64,000 bases of DNA from Rubrivivax sp. A210 (GTDB lineage: Bacteria > Pseudomonadota > Gammaproteobacteria > Burkholderiales > Burkholderiaceae_C), in contig NZ_CAJGBN010000002.1 of the NCBI RefSeq assembly GCF_904426505.1, positions 62,001 to 126,000 of the forward strand, read 5' to 3'. Positions 41,397 through 49,707 of this stretch are shown piece by piece (the stretch's first letter is position 1; every line of letters starts with the position of its first letter). Position numbers and translations under genes: made by a program. Under the pieces are notes generated by a model, which ran no database searches, had not been told where the DNA came from, and saw only the letters and a program-made list of their open reading frames with translations.

Positions 41397-42008
41397 TCAG
41401 GCCTTCTTGTCTTCGCCGATCAGCAGCGACGTGTCCGACAGGAACATGTGCGGCGGCACCTCGAGGTTGTCGGGTGCGGGCTTGTTCTTGAAGACGCGGC
41501 CGGCCATGTCGAAGGTCGAGCCGTGGCAGGGGCAGAGGAAGCCGCCGGCCCAGTCGTCGGGCAGCGAGGGCTGGGCGCCAGGGGTGAACTTGTCGCTCGG
41601 CGAGCAGCCCAGGTGCGAGCAGATGCCCACGCCGACGAAGAACTCGGGCTTGATCGAGCGGTGGATATTGCGCGCGTAGGCGGGCGTCAGCTCGTCAGGC
41701 TTGCGCTGGGATTGCGGATCGGCCAGCTGGGGGTCGATCTTGGGCAGGGCATCGAGCTGGGCCTTGGTGCGACGGATGATCCACACCGGCTTGCCGCGCC
41801 ATTCGACGGTCAGCTTCTCACCGGGCTGGATGCCGCCGATGTCCACCTGGACCGGGGCACCGGCGGCGCGTGCGCGCTCGGACGGGGCGAAAGTGCTCAC
41901 GAAGGGCACCGCGACCGCCGCGCCACCAACGGCACCGGCGCCGCAGGTGATGGCGATCCAGGTGCGTCGTTCCTGGTCGAAGCCTTGTTCAAGGGCGGCG
42001 TCGCTCAT
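41397..42008 (-). CDS. petA: Ubiquinol-cytochrome c reductase, Rieske iron-sulfur subunit
   Basis: 203 residues. It begins with a twin-arginine-type N-terminus (QERRTWIAITCGAGAVGGAA) and a single membrane anchor. The 2Fe-2S cluster ligands are Cys130-x-His132 with Cys135 in CSHLGC, and Cys159-x-Cys161-His162 in CPCHGS. It shuttles electrons from quinol to cytochrome c1. It is first in petABC; its promoter lies in the 247-base gap shared with mscL. Confidence 0.97.
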   Translation of the reverse strand: MSDAALEQGFDQERRTWIAITCGAGAVGGAAVAVPFVSTFAPSERARAAGAPVQVDIGGIQPGEKLTVEWRGKPVWIIRRTKAQLDALPKIDPQLADPQSQRKPDELTPAYARNIHRSIKPEFFVGVGICSHLGCSPSDKFTPGAQPSLPDDWAGGFLCPCHGSTFDMAGRVFKNKPAPDNLEVPPHMFLSDTSLLIGEDKKA

Positions 42009-42069
42009 GCAGAACCTCTGGGTACGTGGGTGATTCGGGTCAACCAGCGATTCTATGCGAGCCGCCCTT

Positions 42070-42093
42070 GCGGCCGGCTTGCAGGCCGGCCGC
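42070..42093. repeat. Perfect 9-bp inverted repeat between petA and mscL
   Basis: GCGGCCGGC, loop TTGCAG, GCCGGCCGC. No T-run follows on either strand, so it is not an obvious terminator. It lies 61 bases upstream of petA and 162 bases upstream of mscL and may be a protein-binding palindrome or a chance G/C-rich hairpin. Confidence 0.45.
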
Positions 42094-42255
42094 CGCGCCC
42101 CGGCGTCGGCCTGCGGGCCGCTCGCCGCGCGCCAAACCGGCCTCGCTTCTATTGACGCTGCCGCGCGGCGCGACTACCGTGCCGGCCGTCGGCAGCCGCG
42201 CTGCCCCAACCCCACCCTGGCCCCTAGCGGGCCCACAGGCACAGGAGCAGTCAGC

Positions 42256-42675
42256 ATGAGTTTCACTTCGGAATTCCGCGAGTTCGCCCTCAAGGGCAAT
42301 GTGATGGACCTCGCGGTCGGCGTGATCATCGGCGGCGCCTTCGGCAAGATCGTCGACTCGGTGGTCGGCGACCTCATCATGCCGCTGGTGGGCCGCGTCG
42401 TCGGCGGGCTCGACTTCAGCAACTACTTCATCCCGCTGGCCGGCCAGACCGCCACCACGCTGGTCGAGGCCAAGAAGGCCGGCGCGGTGTTCGCTTACGG
42501 CAGCTTCTTCACGGTGGCGCTCAACTTCATCATCCTGGCCTTCATCATCTTCATGATGGTCAAGCAGATGAATCGCATGAAGCGCGAGGCCCCGCCGCCG
42601 CCGCCCGCCCCGCCGGCCCCGACGACAGAGGACGTGCTGCTGCTGCGCGAGATCCGCGACTCGCTGCGCAAGTAG
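42256..42675 (+). CDS. mscL: Large-conductance mechanosensitive channel MscL
   Basis: 139 residues from ATG 42256, with AGGAG eight bases upstream. The N-terminal amphipathic helix ([21 protein letters not shown]) leads into TM1 ([25 protein letters not shown]), a periplasmic loop, TM2 ([19 protein letters not shown]) and a C-terminal helix with a Pro-rich linker ([10 protein letters not shown]). The homopentamer opens on membrane tension to release solutes during osmotic downshock. An open frame upstream to 42055 is not part of the family. Confidence 0.97.
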   Translation: MSFTSEFREFALKGNVMDLAVGVIIGGAFGKIVDSVVGDLIMPLVGRVVGGLDFSNYFIPLAGQTATTLVEAKKAGAVFAYGSFFTVALNFIILAFIIFMMVKQMNRMKREAPPPPPAPPAPTTEDVLLLREIRDSLRK

Positions 42676-42683
42676 GCAATCGC

Positions 42684-42712
42684 TGCCGCCTGCGCCCTCG
42701 GCACAGGCGGCA
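42684..42712 (+). terminator. Hairpin after mscL (possible terminator)
   Basis: Stem TGCCGCCTG / CAGGCGGCA (9 perfect pairs) with an 11-base loop, starting eight bases after the mscL stop. No T-run follows, so intrinsic termination would be weak. Confidence 0.4.
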
Positions 42713-42773
42713 AGGGCGCCGCACGGGCTTGCCGCATACTAGAAGGCCGCAGACCCGCGGCCTCCGCGCATCG

Positions 42774-45260
42774 ATGAAGCCGAATCCCGTCCACCGCCTT
42801 CCCCCACCGCTGGAGGCCGCCGTGCAGCGCATCAAGCTGGCGGCGCGCGAGGCGGCCGAGAGAACCATAGAAAGCCTGGGCCTGGCGGCGCTGGCCGCCG
42901 GCAGCGTCTATTTGCGGGATGGCCTGCTCGGTGCGCAGTTCGAACTCAACCGCAAGTCGGCGGTGTTCGTGCTGACCTTCAACGATGCCTTCGACGAGCG
43001 CGTGCTGCGAGAGGTTGGCCCGCGCGCCGCCACGGCCACCACCACCGGCGGCAAGGCCCCGCCCTATGCCTCCGCGCCCGCGCCGCGCCATACCAACTGG
43101 GACAGCCTGAGCCTGGTGGACGACCGCGAGGTCGAGGCGCAGATCTCGGCCGAGCGCTTCGGCATGGAGATCGCCTACGCCTGCGAGTGGGAGCTGCGCG
43201 AGCTCGACGCCTACGTCGGCGCGCTGCTGGTCGACGCCGGCGGCGAGAGCGAGCGCAACCCGGTGCGCCCCGACATCGTGGGCCACGCCATGCTGCGCGG
43301 CATCGAGTCGGTATCCGACCGGCCCGATGTCCACAAGGTGCTGTCCTCCGAGATGAGCCGCTCGCTGGGTGCGCTGCTGCCGGCGGTGTACGCCAGCATC
43401 GTGGCCGACTGGCGCAACGCCGGCGTGCAGCCGGCTGGCCTGGCCGTACGCAACCGCCCTTCGCGCGAGTACGCGCGTGACACCGGGCGCGAGGATGGCT
43501 TCGACCCCGAACGCAGCAGCGCCAGCCGCTACGGCGCGCTGCCCGCGGACAGCCGGATGGGAGGGCGCCAAACCAGCGGGTTCGTGCCGGCCACCGTCTA
43601 CGGTGGCGGGCGTGGCGGCACGCAGCTGGGCCAGGTCGATCCGGCGCTGATGTCGGTCATCCGCCGCCTGGCCCACGTCGGGCCAGCCTACGGTGGCAGC
43701 GGAAGCAGTGGCGGGAGCGGCACGCAGGGCGGCCGCGCCGCCGAGGCGGGCGCCATGGCCGGCGGCGGCCAGGGCTGGGTCGAGGAAGACGACTACTACG
43801 GCGGCGGGGGTGCGCCGCTGCCCAACCTGATACGCGCTCACCGCGAAGAGTTGCGCCAGGCCTCGCGGGGCGGCGTCGACCACATGGTGATCGACGTCAT
43901 CGGCTTCCTTTTCGACCAGATCCTGGCCGATCCCAAGGTGCCGCCGCAGATGGCGCGCCAGATCGCGCGGCTGCAATTGCCGGTGCTGCGCGCGGCCCTG
44001 GGCGACTCCAGCTTCTTCTCGACGCGCAAGCACCCGGTGCGGCGCTTCATCAACCGCATCGCCTCGCTCGGCGCCGGCTTCGAGGACTTCAGCGACGAGG
44101 CGGCCCGGCAGCTGCTGGCCAAGGTGCGCGAGCTGGTGCAGCAGGTGGTCGAGGGTGATTTCGACCGCATCGAGATCTATGAGCAGAAGCTGCTCGCGCT
44201 CGAGCAGTTCGTCAACGAGCAGGCGCTGCAGGGCGGCAATGACAGCGGCGGCGAAGACGCCGCCACCGTGCTGTCGGAGAAGGAAGACGAGATTCGCCTG
44301 CGCCAGCTTTATGCGCAGCGCCTGGCCGGCGATCTGAAGGACGTCGAGATCCCCGACTTCCTGCGCGATTTCGTCAGCGGCGTCTGGAGCCAGGTGCTGA
44401 TGCAGGCCAACTCCCAGGGCGGCGCCGACGGCCCGCTGGCGCAGCGCCTGCGCCGCGTCGGCCGCGAGTTGTTCCTGAGCGTGCAGGCCAAGCCCACGCC
44501 AGCCCACCGCAAGGCCTTCCTGGCCGAGCTGCCGCGGCTGATGCAGGACCTGACGGAAGGCATGAATCTCATCGCCTGGCCCGAGGCCCAGCGGCGCGAG
44601 TTCTTCGGCCGCCTGATGCCGGCCCATGCCGACGCCCTCAAGCGCGCCGGCGCACGCCAGCTCGACATCAACCTGATGGCGCGCAGGGTCGAAGGCGCGT
44701 TCGAGAAGCCCCTGCCTTCACGCGAGGAACTGCGCGCGATCCCGGCCACGCCGCTGGCCGCCGACGAGGCAGCCCAGGCCCGCTTCACGCCCGAGGAGGC
44801 CAGGCGCATAGGCCTGGTTGACGAGGCTGCGGTCGACTGGAACGGCCAGGTCGACATCCCGCTCGGCGATGCGGCCGATGGTGCCGAACAGGCCGAGGCC
44901 GGCCCGCGCATCGCCGCCCTGCCCGTCGCCCCCGGCCTGCCCGCACCCACCGAGGCGCCCGAGGCCACGCAGGGCCACGGGCTGGCCGAGAACGTCGAGG
45001 TCGGCTTCGCCTATGAGATGCACCTCAACAACGAATGGCACAAGGTGCGCCTGGCCCACATCAGCCCGGGGCGGGCCTTCTTCATGTTCACCTACGGCGG
45101 ACGTCATCGCAAGACAGTGTCGCTGACGCAGCGCATGCTGATCCGCCTGTGCGATACCGGCCGCATGCGCGCCTTCGAGCAGGCCGCGCTGCTCGAGCGC
45201 GCCACCGCCCGCGCCCGGCGCCAGCTGGCCGCGCTGGGGCAGGCTCAGGCCGCCGGCTGA
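42774..45260 (+). CDS. DUF1631 family protein
   Basis: 828 residues from ATG 42774. The length and the ending (NEWHKVRLAHISPGRAFFMFTYGGRHRKTVSLTQRML) match DUF1631, a family found mainly in beta- and gammaproteobacteria and sometimes mislabelled thymidine phosphorylase. The N-terminal half is mostly helical with a Gly/Ser-rich insert near 300-340; helical segments with FFSTRKHPVRRFINRIASLGAGF near 410-430 are the most conserved part. No enzyme motif, signal peptide or membrane helix is visible. The function is unknown. The last 16 bases overlap the end of pdxA on the other strand. Confidence 0.88.
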   Translation: MKPNPVHRLPPPLEAAVQRIKLAAREAAERTIESLGLAALAAGSVYLRDGLLGAQFELNRKSAVFVLTFNDAFDERVLREVGPRAATATTTGGKAPPYASAPAPRHTNWDSLSLVDDREVEAQISAERFGMEIAYACEWELRELDAYVGALLVDAGGESERNPVRPDIVGHAMLRGIESVSDRPDVHKVLSSEMSRSLGALLPAVYASIVADWRNAGVQPAGLAVRNRPSREYARDTGREDGFDPERSSASRYGALPADSRMGGRQTSGFVPATVYGGGRGGTQLGQVDPALMSVIRRLAHVGPAYGGSGSSGGSGTQGGRAAEAGAMAGGGQGWVEEDDYYGGGGAPLPNLIRAHREELRQASRGGVDHMVIDVIGFLFDQILADPKVPPQMARQIARLQLPVLRAALGDSSFFSTRKHPVRRFINRIASLGAGFEDFSDEAARQLLAKVRELVQQVVEGDFDRIEIYEQKLLALEQFVNEQALQGGNDSGGEDAATVLSEKEDEIRLRQLYAQRLAGDLKDVEIPDFLRDFVSGVWSQVLMQANSQGGADGPLAQRLRRVGRELFLSVQAKPTPAHRKAFLAELPRLMQDLTEGMNLIAWPEAQRREFFGRLMPAHADALKRAGARQLDINLMARRVEGAFEKPLPSREELRAIPATPLAADEAAQARFTPEEARRIGLVDEAAVDWNGQVDIPLGDAADGAEQAEAGPRIAALPVAPGLPAPTEAPEATQGHGLAENVEVGFAYEMHLNNEWHKVRLAHISPGRAFFMFTYGGRHRKTVSLTQRMLIRLCDTGRMRAFEQAALLERATARARRQLAALGQAQAAG

Positions 45261-46237
45261 CGCCCTGCCAGCCGCCGCGCCCAGGCCAGCGCCGCCACCA
45301 AGCTGCCGGGGTCGGCCACCCCCTGGCCGGCGATGTCGAAGGCCGTGCCGTGGTCGGGGCTGGTGCGCACCACGGGCAGGCCCAGCGTCACGTTGACGCC
45401 CTGCTCGACGCCGAGATACTTCACCGGGATCAGGCCATGGTCGTGGGTCATCGCGACGACGAGGTCGAAGGCGCCGCGGCGCGCGTTCATGAACACCGTG
45501 TCAGGGGCAAAAGGGCCACTGGCGTTGATGCCCTCGGCACGCGCGGCCTGCACCGCGGGGCCGATGATGGTCAGCTCTTCGTCGCCGAAGAGGCCGCCCT
45601 CGCCGGCGTGCGGGTTGAGCCCGGCCACGGCGATGCGCGGCGAGCCCTCACCCCAGGCGAGCGCGGCGCGGTGGGCGATGCGCAGGGTTTCGAGCACGGC
45701 GTCGAAGGTGACGCCCTCGATGGCCCGCCGCAGCGACTGGTGGATGGTCACCAGCACCACGCGCAGCTCGTCGTTGGCCAGCATCATGCGCACCGGCGGC
45801 GGCGCGCCCACTTCGGTACACAAGGCCTGCAGCATCTCGGTATGGCCGGGATAGTCCACGCCGGCAGCGGCCAGGGCCTCCTTGTGCAGCGGCGCAGTGA
45901 CGATGGCCGCGGCCTCGCCACGCTGCACCAGGGCCACGGCGTGTTCGATGCAACGCGCTGCCGCTGCGCCGTTGCGGGCGTCGATGCGGCCCCGCGGCAG
46001 TTTGTCCAGACCGTCCGGCAGGCCGGGCGGCTGCAGCAGCGGCAGGCAGCCGGGCGGCACCGCGGCCAGATCGGCCGGTGCCTCGATCAGCGCCAGCATG
46101 GGTGCGCCGGCGCGGCGCAGCACACCGGCGTCGCCGATCACAACCGCATCGCCCAACGCACCCCGGTGGAAGGCGCCGACGATGATTTCGGGGCCGATGC
46201 CGGCGGCGTCGCCCATGGTCACGACGATGGGCTTCAT
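45245..46237 (-). CDS. pdxA: 4-hydroxythreonine-4-phosphate dehydrogenase PdxA
   Basis: 330 residues from ATG 46237. It begins MKPIVVTMGDAAGIGPEIIV, the family N-terminus. The metal-binding His residues lie in PGHTEML, LNPHAGEGG and MTHDHGLIPVKYL. It oxidises 4-phosphohydroxy-L-threonine with NAD in pyridoxal 5'-phosphate biosynthesis. Its ATG overlaps the Nif3-like gene's stop as ATGA; its 3' end overlaps DUF1631 tail to tail by 16 bases. Confidence 0.96.
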   Translation of the reverse strand: MKPIVVTMGDAAGIGPEIIVGAFHRGALGDAVVIGDAGVLRRAGAPMLALIEAPADLAAVPPGCLPLLQPPGLPDGLDKLPRGRIDARNGAAAARCIEHAVALVQRGEAAAIVTAPLHKEALAAAGVDYPGHTEMLQALCTEVGAPPPVRMMLANDELRVVLVTIHQSLRRAIEGVTFDAVLETLRIAHRAALAWGEGSPRIAVAGLNPHAGEGGLFGDEELTIIGPAVQAARAEGINASGPFAPDTVFMNARRGAFDLVVAMTHDHGLIPVKYLGVEQGVNVTLGLPVVRTSPDHGTAFDIAGQGVADPGSLVAALAWARRLAGRQPAA

Positions 46238-46977
46238 GCGGGGTTGTCCAGGTCGATGAAGGCGTGCTCGAGCCCGAACCGCCCCGCCACCTGGGCCGCC
46301 ACGGCGGGCGCACCGAAACGCTCGGTGGCGTGGTGGCCGCAGGCGAGGAAGGCGACGCCGGTCTCGCGCGCCAGGTGCTGTTGCGGCTCCGACACCTCGC
46401 CGGTGAGAAAGGCGTCCGCGCCAGCCGCGATGGCGGCCTCGAAATAGCCCTGGGCGCCGCCTGTGCACCAGGCGACGCGGCGCAGCGCGCGGCCGTCGCC
46501 CGGCAGCAGCAGCGGCGCGCGGCCCAGTTGCTGCTGCACGCGCGCCGCCAGCGCGTCCAGCGGCGCGGTGGCCGGCCCGATGAAGCCCAGATCCTGATCG
46601 CCGAAGCGCGCGTCGGCCATCAGGCCCAGGCGCAGGCCCAGCTGGGCGTTGTTGCCCAGTTCGGCGTGGGCATCCAGCGGCAGGTGGTAGGCGAAGAGAT
46701 TGGCGTTCGCCGCCATCAGCCGGCGCACGCGCTCGGCCAGCCAGCCGGTGAGGCGCCCGTCCTGGCCGCGCCAAAAAAGGCCGTGGTGGACGATCAGCGT
46801 GTCGGCGCCGGCGGCCAGCGCGGCGTCGATGAAGGCCAGGCTCGCGGTCACGCCCGAGGCGATGCGACGCACCTCGCGAGCGCCCTCGACCTGCAGACCA
46901 TTCGGCCCATAATCCTTGAAGCCCTCCGGCCGCAGCAGTTGGTCGAGGCAGGAGGCAATGTCTTTTCGGTCGGCCAT
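46234..46977 (-). CDS. Nif3-like dinuclear metal-centre protein (DUF34)
   Basis: 247 residues from ATG 46977. The metal-binding His pair is in LIVHHGLFWRG, a later His in HLPLDAHAELGNN, and the C-terminal motif CGHHATERFG. This is the Nif3/YbgI family (often named GTP cyclohydrolase I type 2), a toroidal hexamer with two metal ions per subunit; its true function is not settled. It overlaps pdxA by four bases. It is divergent from the HtrA-type protease gene, with 54 bases between the start codons. Confidence 0.94.
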   Translation of the reverse strand: MADRKDIASCLDQLLRPEGFKDYGPNGLQVEGAREVRRIASGVTASLAFIDAALAAGADTLIVHHGLFWRGQDGRLTGWLAERVRRLMAANANLFAYHLPLDAHAELGNNAQLGLRLGLMADARFGDQDLGFIGPATAPLDALAARVQQQLGRAPLLLPGDGRALRRVAWCTGGAQGYFEAAIAAGADAFLTGEVSEPQQHLARETGVAFLACGHHATERFGAPAVAAQVAGRFGLEHAFIDLDNPA

Positions 46978-47031
46978 GGGCCGATTCTGCCCAAGCCCTG
47001 GGCTCCCCCTGCCCTCGCGGGCCTGCATTCG

Positions 47032-48192
47032 ATGTGGCGTAGAACCTGGCTGGTCTTCTCGCAGGCCGTGACGGTGGCGGTGGCGGGCCTCTTCGTGGTC
47101 TCCACCCTCAAGCCCGAGTGGCTGCCGGGCGGCTCGGCCGGCGTCAGTGGCCGCCTGCTGCCGACGCCCACGCTGCTGCAGGCGCCGGCCCTGGCGGCCA
47201 GCGCCGGCGGTGGCAGCGGCTACGCCCTGGCGGCGCAGCGCGCGGCGCCGGCGGTGGTGAGCATCAGCGCGATGCGCGTGGCGCGACGCAACCCGCATGG
47301 CGACGACCCGCGCTTTCGCTTCTTCTTCGGGGACGCGCCGCCCACGCAGCAGATCGGCCTCGGCTCGGGGGTCATCGTCTCGCCCGAGGGCTACCTGCTC
47401 ACCAACCACCACGTCATCGAGGACGCCACTGAGATCGAGGTGCAGCTGGCCGACGGCCGCCAGACGCGCGCCCGCGTCGTCGGCAGCGATGTCGAGACCG
47501 ACATCGCGGTGCTGAAGATCGAGCTGGCAACGCTGCCGGTGATCGCGCTGGGCGACGTGCGCGCGCTGCATGTGGGCGATGCGGTGCTGGCCATCGGCAA
47601 CCCCTTCAACGTCGGCCAGACCGTCACCGCCGGCATCGTCAGCGCGCTGGACCGCAGCAGCGCCGGGCAGTCGCGCTTCCAGAACTTCATCCAGACCGAT
47701 GCCGCCATCAACCCCGGCAACTCGGGCGGCGCCCTGGTCGACGTGCGCGGCGCACTGGTGGGCATCAATACCGCCATCTTCTCCAGCAGCGGCGGCAGCC
47801 TGGGCATAGGCTTTGCCGTGCCTGCCGACACCGCGCGGCAGGTGATGGAGGCGCTGGTGCGCGACGGCAGCGTCAAGCGCGGCTGGCTGGGCGTGGAGCC
47901 GCGCGACCTGACGCCCGACCTCATCGAGAGCCTCAACCTGCCCGTCAAGGAAGGCGTGCTGATCACCGGCGTGCTGCAGGACGGCCCGGCTGCGCGCGGC
48001 GGCCTGCGCCCGGGCGACGTGGTGCAGAAGGTGGGTGGCCACGCCATCGCCAAGAGCAGTGACCTCTTCGCCGCCGTCGCCACGCTGACGCCGGGCAGCA
48101 AGGCCGTGGTATCGGTGCAGCGCGGTGGTCAGCCGGTCGAGCTGGAGTTGCTGGTGGCCGAGCGGCCGGCGGCCCAGGCCGCAGGCCGCTGA
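47032..48192 (+). CDS. DegS/HtrA-type periplasmic serine protease
   Basis: 386 residues from ATG 47032. An N-terminal membrane anchor (about 8-25) is followed by a trypsin-like domain with the triad His127 (NHHVIED), Asp157 (VETDIAVLKI) and Ser231 (NPGNSGGAL), then a single PDZ domain (about 285-375). One PDZ and an uncleaved anchor resemble DegS/HhoB more than DegP. It probably acts in periplasmic quality control or envelope stress signalling. It is convergent with a small membrane-protein gene 14 bases after its stop. Confidence 0.93.
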   Translation: MWRRTWLVFSQAVTVAVAGLFVVSTLKPEWLPGGSAGVSGRLLPTPTLLQAPALAASAGGGSGYALAAQRAAPAVVSISAMRVARRNPHGDDPRFRFFFGDAPPTQQIGLGSGVIVSPEGYLLTNHHVIEDATEIEVQLADGRQTRARVVGSDVETDIAVLKIELATLPVIALGDVRALHVGDAVLAIGNPFNVGQTVTAGIVSALDRSSAGQSRFQNFIQTDAAINPGNSGGALVDVRGALVGINTAIFSSSGGSLGIGFAVPADTARQVMEALVRDGSVKRGWLGVEPRDLTPDLIESLNLPVKEGVLITGVLQDGPAARGGLRPGDVVQKVGGHAIAKSSDLFAAVATLTPGSKAVVSVQRGGQPVELELLVAERPAAQAAGR

Positions 48193-48206
48193 ATCAAAAA
48201 TCAGCG

Positions 48207-48392
48207 TCAGAGCATCAGCACCAGGCGTTCGAGGATCAGAACGGCAAAGAAGCCGAAGGCCGCCAGCAGCGTCCATTTGACGACAACCACCCCGCGCCGG
48301 CGCCACAGCACCTGGCCGGTGCCGATGTACATCGCAAAGCACAGCAGCCCGCTCACCAGCAGCAGGCCGAAGACGAGGCGGAAGATCATCAT
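48207..48392 (-). CDS. Small two-helix membrane protein, unknown function
   Basis: 61 residues from ATG 48392 (or the next codon, 48389). It has two hydrophobic segments (IFRLVFGLLLVSGLLCFAMYIG and WTLLAAFGFFAVLILERLVLML) separated by a basic loop (LWRRRGVVVVK). The last helix ends within a few residues of the C-terminus. It lies 28 bases after lpxC in the same direction, so it may be co-transcribed. No recognised family. Confidence 0.68.
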   Translation of the reverse strand: MMIFRLVFGLLLVSGLLCFAMYIGTGQVLWRRRGVVVVKWTLLAAFGFFAVLILERLVLML

Positions 48393-48420
48393 CGCGCGCT
48401 GCTCCCTCTGGCTCGCTGCC

Positions 48421-49356
48421 CTACCAGGCCGGCGCCAGTTCGGCAAAGCCGCGCGGCGCCTGGTCTTCGCGCTCGAAGCTCACCACCTCATAGGCCGAGG
48501 CATCGGCCAGCAGCTTGCGCAGCAGCTTGTTGTTGAGCGCGTGGCCGCTCTTGTAGGCGGTATAGCTGGCCAGCAGTGGCTTGCCGGCGATATGCAGGTC
48601 GCCGATGGCGTCGAGGATCTTGTGCTTGACGAACTCGTCGTCGTAGCGCAGCCCGTCGCTGTTGAGCACGCGGTAGTCGTCGACGACGATGACGTTGTCC
48701 ATGTTGCCGCCCAGGCCCAGGCCGCGGGCGCGCATCATCTCCACGTCCTTGGTGAAGCCGAAGGTGCGGGCACGGGCGATGTCGCGCTTGTACTGGCCGC
48801 TGGAGAAATCGAAGGCTACCGAGCGCCCGGTGGCGTCCACGGCCGGGTGGTTGAACTCGATCTCGAAGGCCAGCTTGTAGCCGTGGAAGGGGTCGAGCCG
48901 CGCCCACTTCAGCGCCGCGCCCTCCCCTTCGCGAATCTCCACCGGCTTCAACACGCGCAGAAAGCGCTTGGGCGCCTTCTGCAGTTCGATGCCGGCGCTT
49001 TGCAGCAGGAAGACGAAGCTGGCCGCGCTGCCGTCGAGGATGGGCACCTCTTCGGCGGTGATGTCGACGTGCAGGTTGTCCAGGCCCAGGCCGGCGCAGG
49101 CCGACATCAGGTGCTCGATGGTCTGCACCTTGGGCGCACCGGGGTCGCCGCCGGCGCTGATGGTGCTGGCCATGCGGGTGTCGCTCACCGCGAAGGGCGT
49201 CACCGGGATGTCCACGGGCACCGCCAGATCGGTGCGGTGGAAGGTGATGCCAGCGTCCGCAGGTGCCGGGCGCAGCGTCAGTTCGACCATCTGCCCGCTG
49301 TGTACGCCGACGCCAACGGCGCGCGTGATGGACTTGAGGGTGCGTTGGGCAATCAT
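48421..49356 (-). CDS. lpxC: UDP-3-O-acyl-N-acetylglucosamine deacetylase LpxC
   Basis: 311 residues from ATG 49356 ([21 protein letters not shown]); a GTG two codons upstream is possible. The zinc-binding His is in [13 protein letters not shown], a second His in [10 protein letters not shown], and the Asp in [15 protein letters not shown]. It removes the acetyl group from UDP-3-O-acyl-GlcNAc, the committed step of lipid A synthesis, so the cell has a lipopolysaccharide outer membrane. No ftsZ or other dcw gene lies beside it in this window. Confidence 0.97.
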   Translation of the reverse strand: MIAQRTLKSITRAVGVGVHSGQMVELTLRPAPADAGITFHRTDLAVPVDIPVTPFAVSDTRMASTISAGGDPGAPKVQTIEHLMSACAGLGLDNLHVDITAEEVPILDGSAASFVFLLQSAGIELQKAPKRFLRVLKPVEIREGEGAALKWARLDPFHGYKLAFEIEFNHPAVDATGRSVAFDFSSGQYKRDIARARTFGFTKDVEMMRARGLGLGGNMDNVIVVDDYRVLNSDGLRYDDEFVKHKILDAIGDLHIAGKPLLASYTAYKSGHALNNKLLRKLLADASAYEVVSFEREDQAPRGFAELAPAW

Positions 49357-49474
49357 GCCCACGATTGTCCTTCAAGCGCCGTCCGCGGGCCCTGCGCCAC
49401 CGTCCAGCGGGACCAGGCTTGCCGGCTTGTGGCCTAATCCGGGGTTCGCCCGAATTTGCATGGAGTGCCTCATC

Positions 49475-49642
49475 ATGGCCCAGAAGATCAGAACCGAAGC
49501 CGACGCCCGCGCCACGCCGCGCCCGCCCGCGCCCAATGGCGTGACCGTCACCACCCGCCGCGGCCAGCGCATCAGCCTCGAGCGCGGCTCGCACACGCGC
49601 AGCAAGAAGAACCCCGGCAAGCGCCCCAAGAAGGGCGGCTGA
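49475..49642 (+). CDS. Small basic protein, unknown function
   Basis: 55 residues from ATG 49475, with GGAG nine bases upstream. An in-frame ATG five codons earlier (49460) contains that GGAG and is less likely. The C-terminal 20 residues are Lys/Arg/Gly-rich (HTRSKKNPGKRPKKGG) and the protein has no hydrophobic segment. It may bind nucleic acid; that is only inference from composition. It lies between lpxC (divergent) and the COG2509 gene (66 bases downstream). Confidence 0.5.
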   Translation: MAQKIRTEADARATPRPPAPNGVTVTTRRGQRISLERGSHTRSKKNPGKRPKKGG

Positions 49643-49707
49643 CCGGTCCGCGGCCTACCGCGGCCCGGGGGAGTGGCCGCGCGGCCCCCGCGAGCCTGTC
49701 CCAGGCG

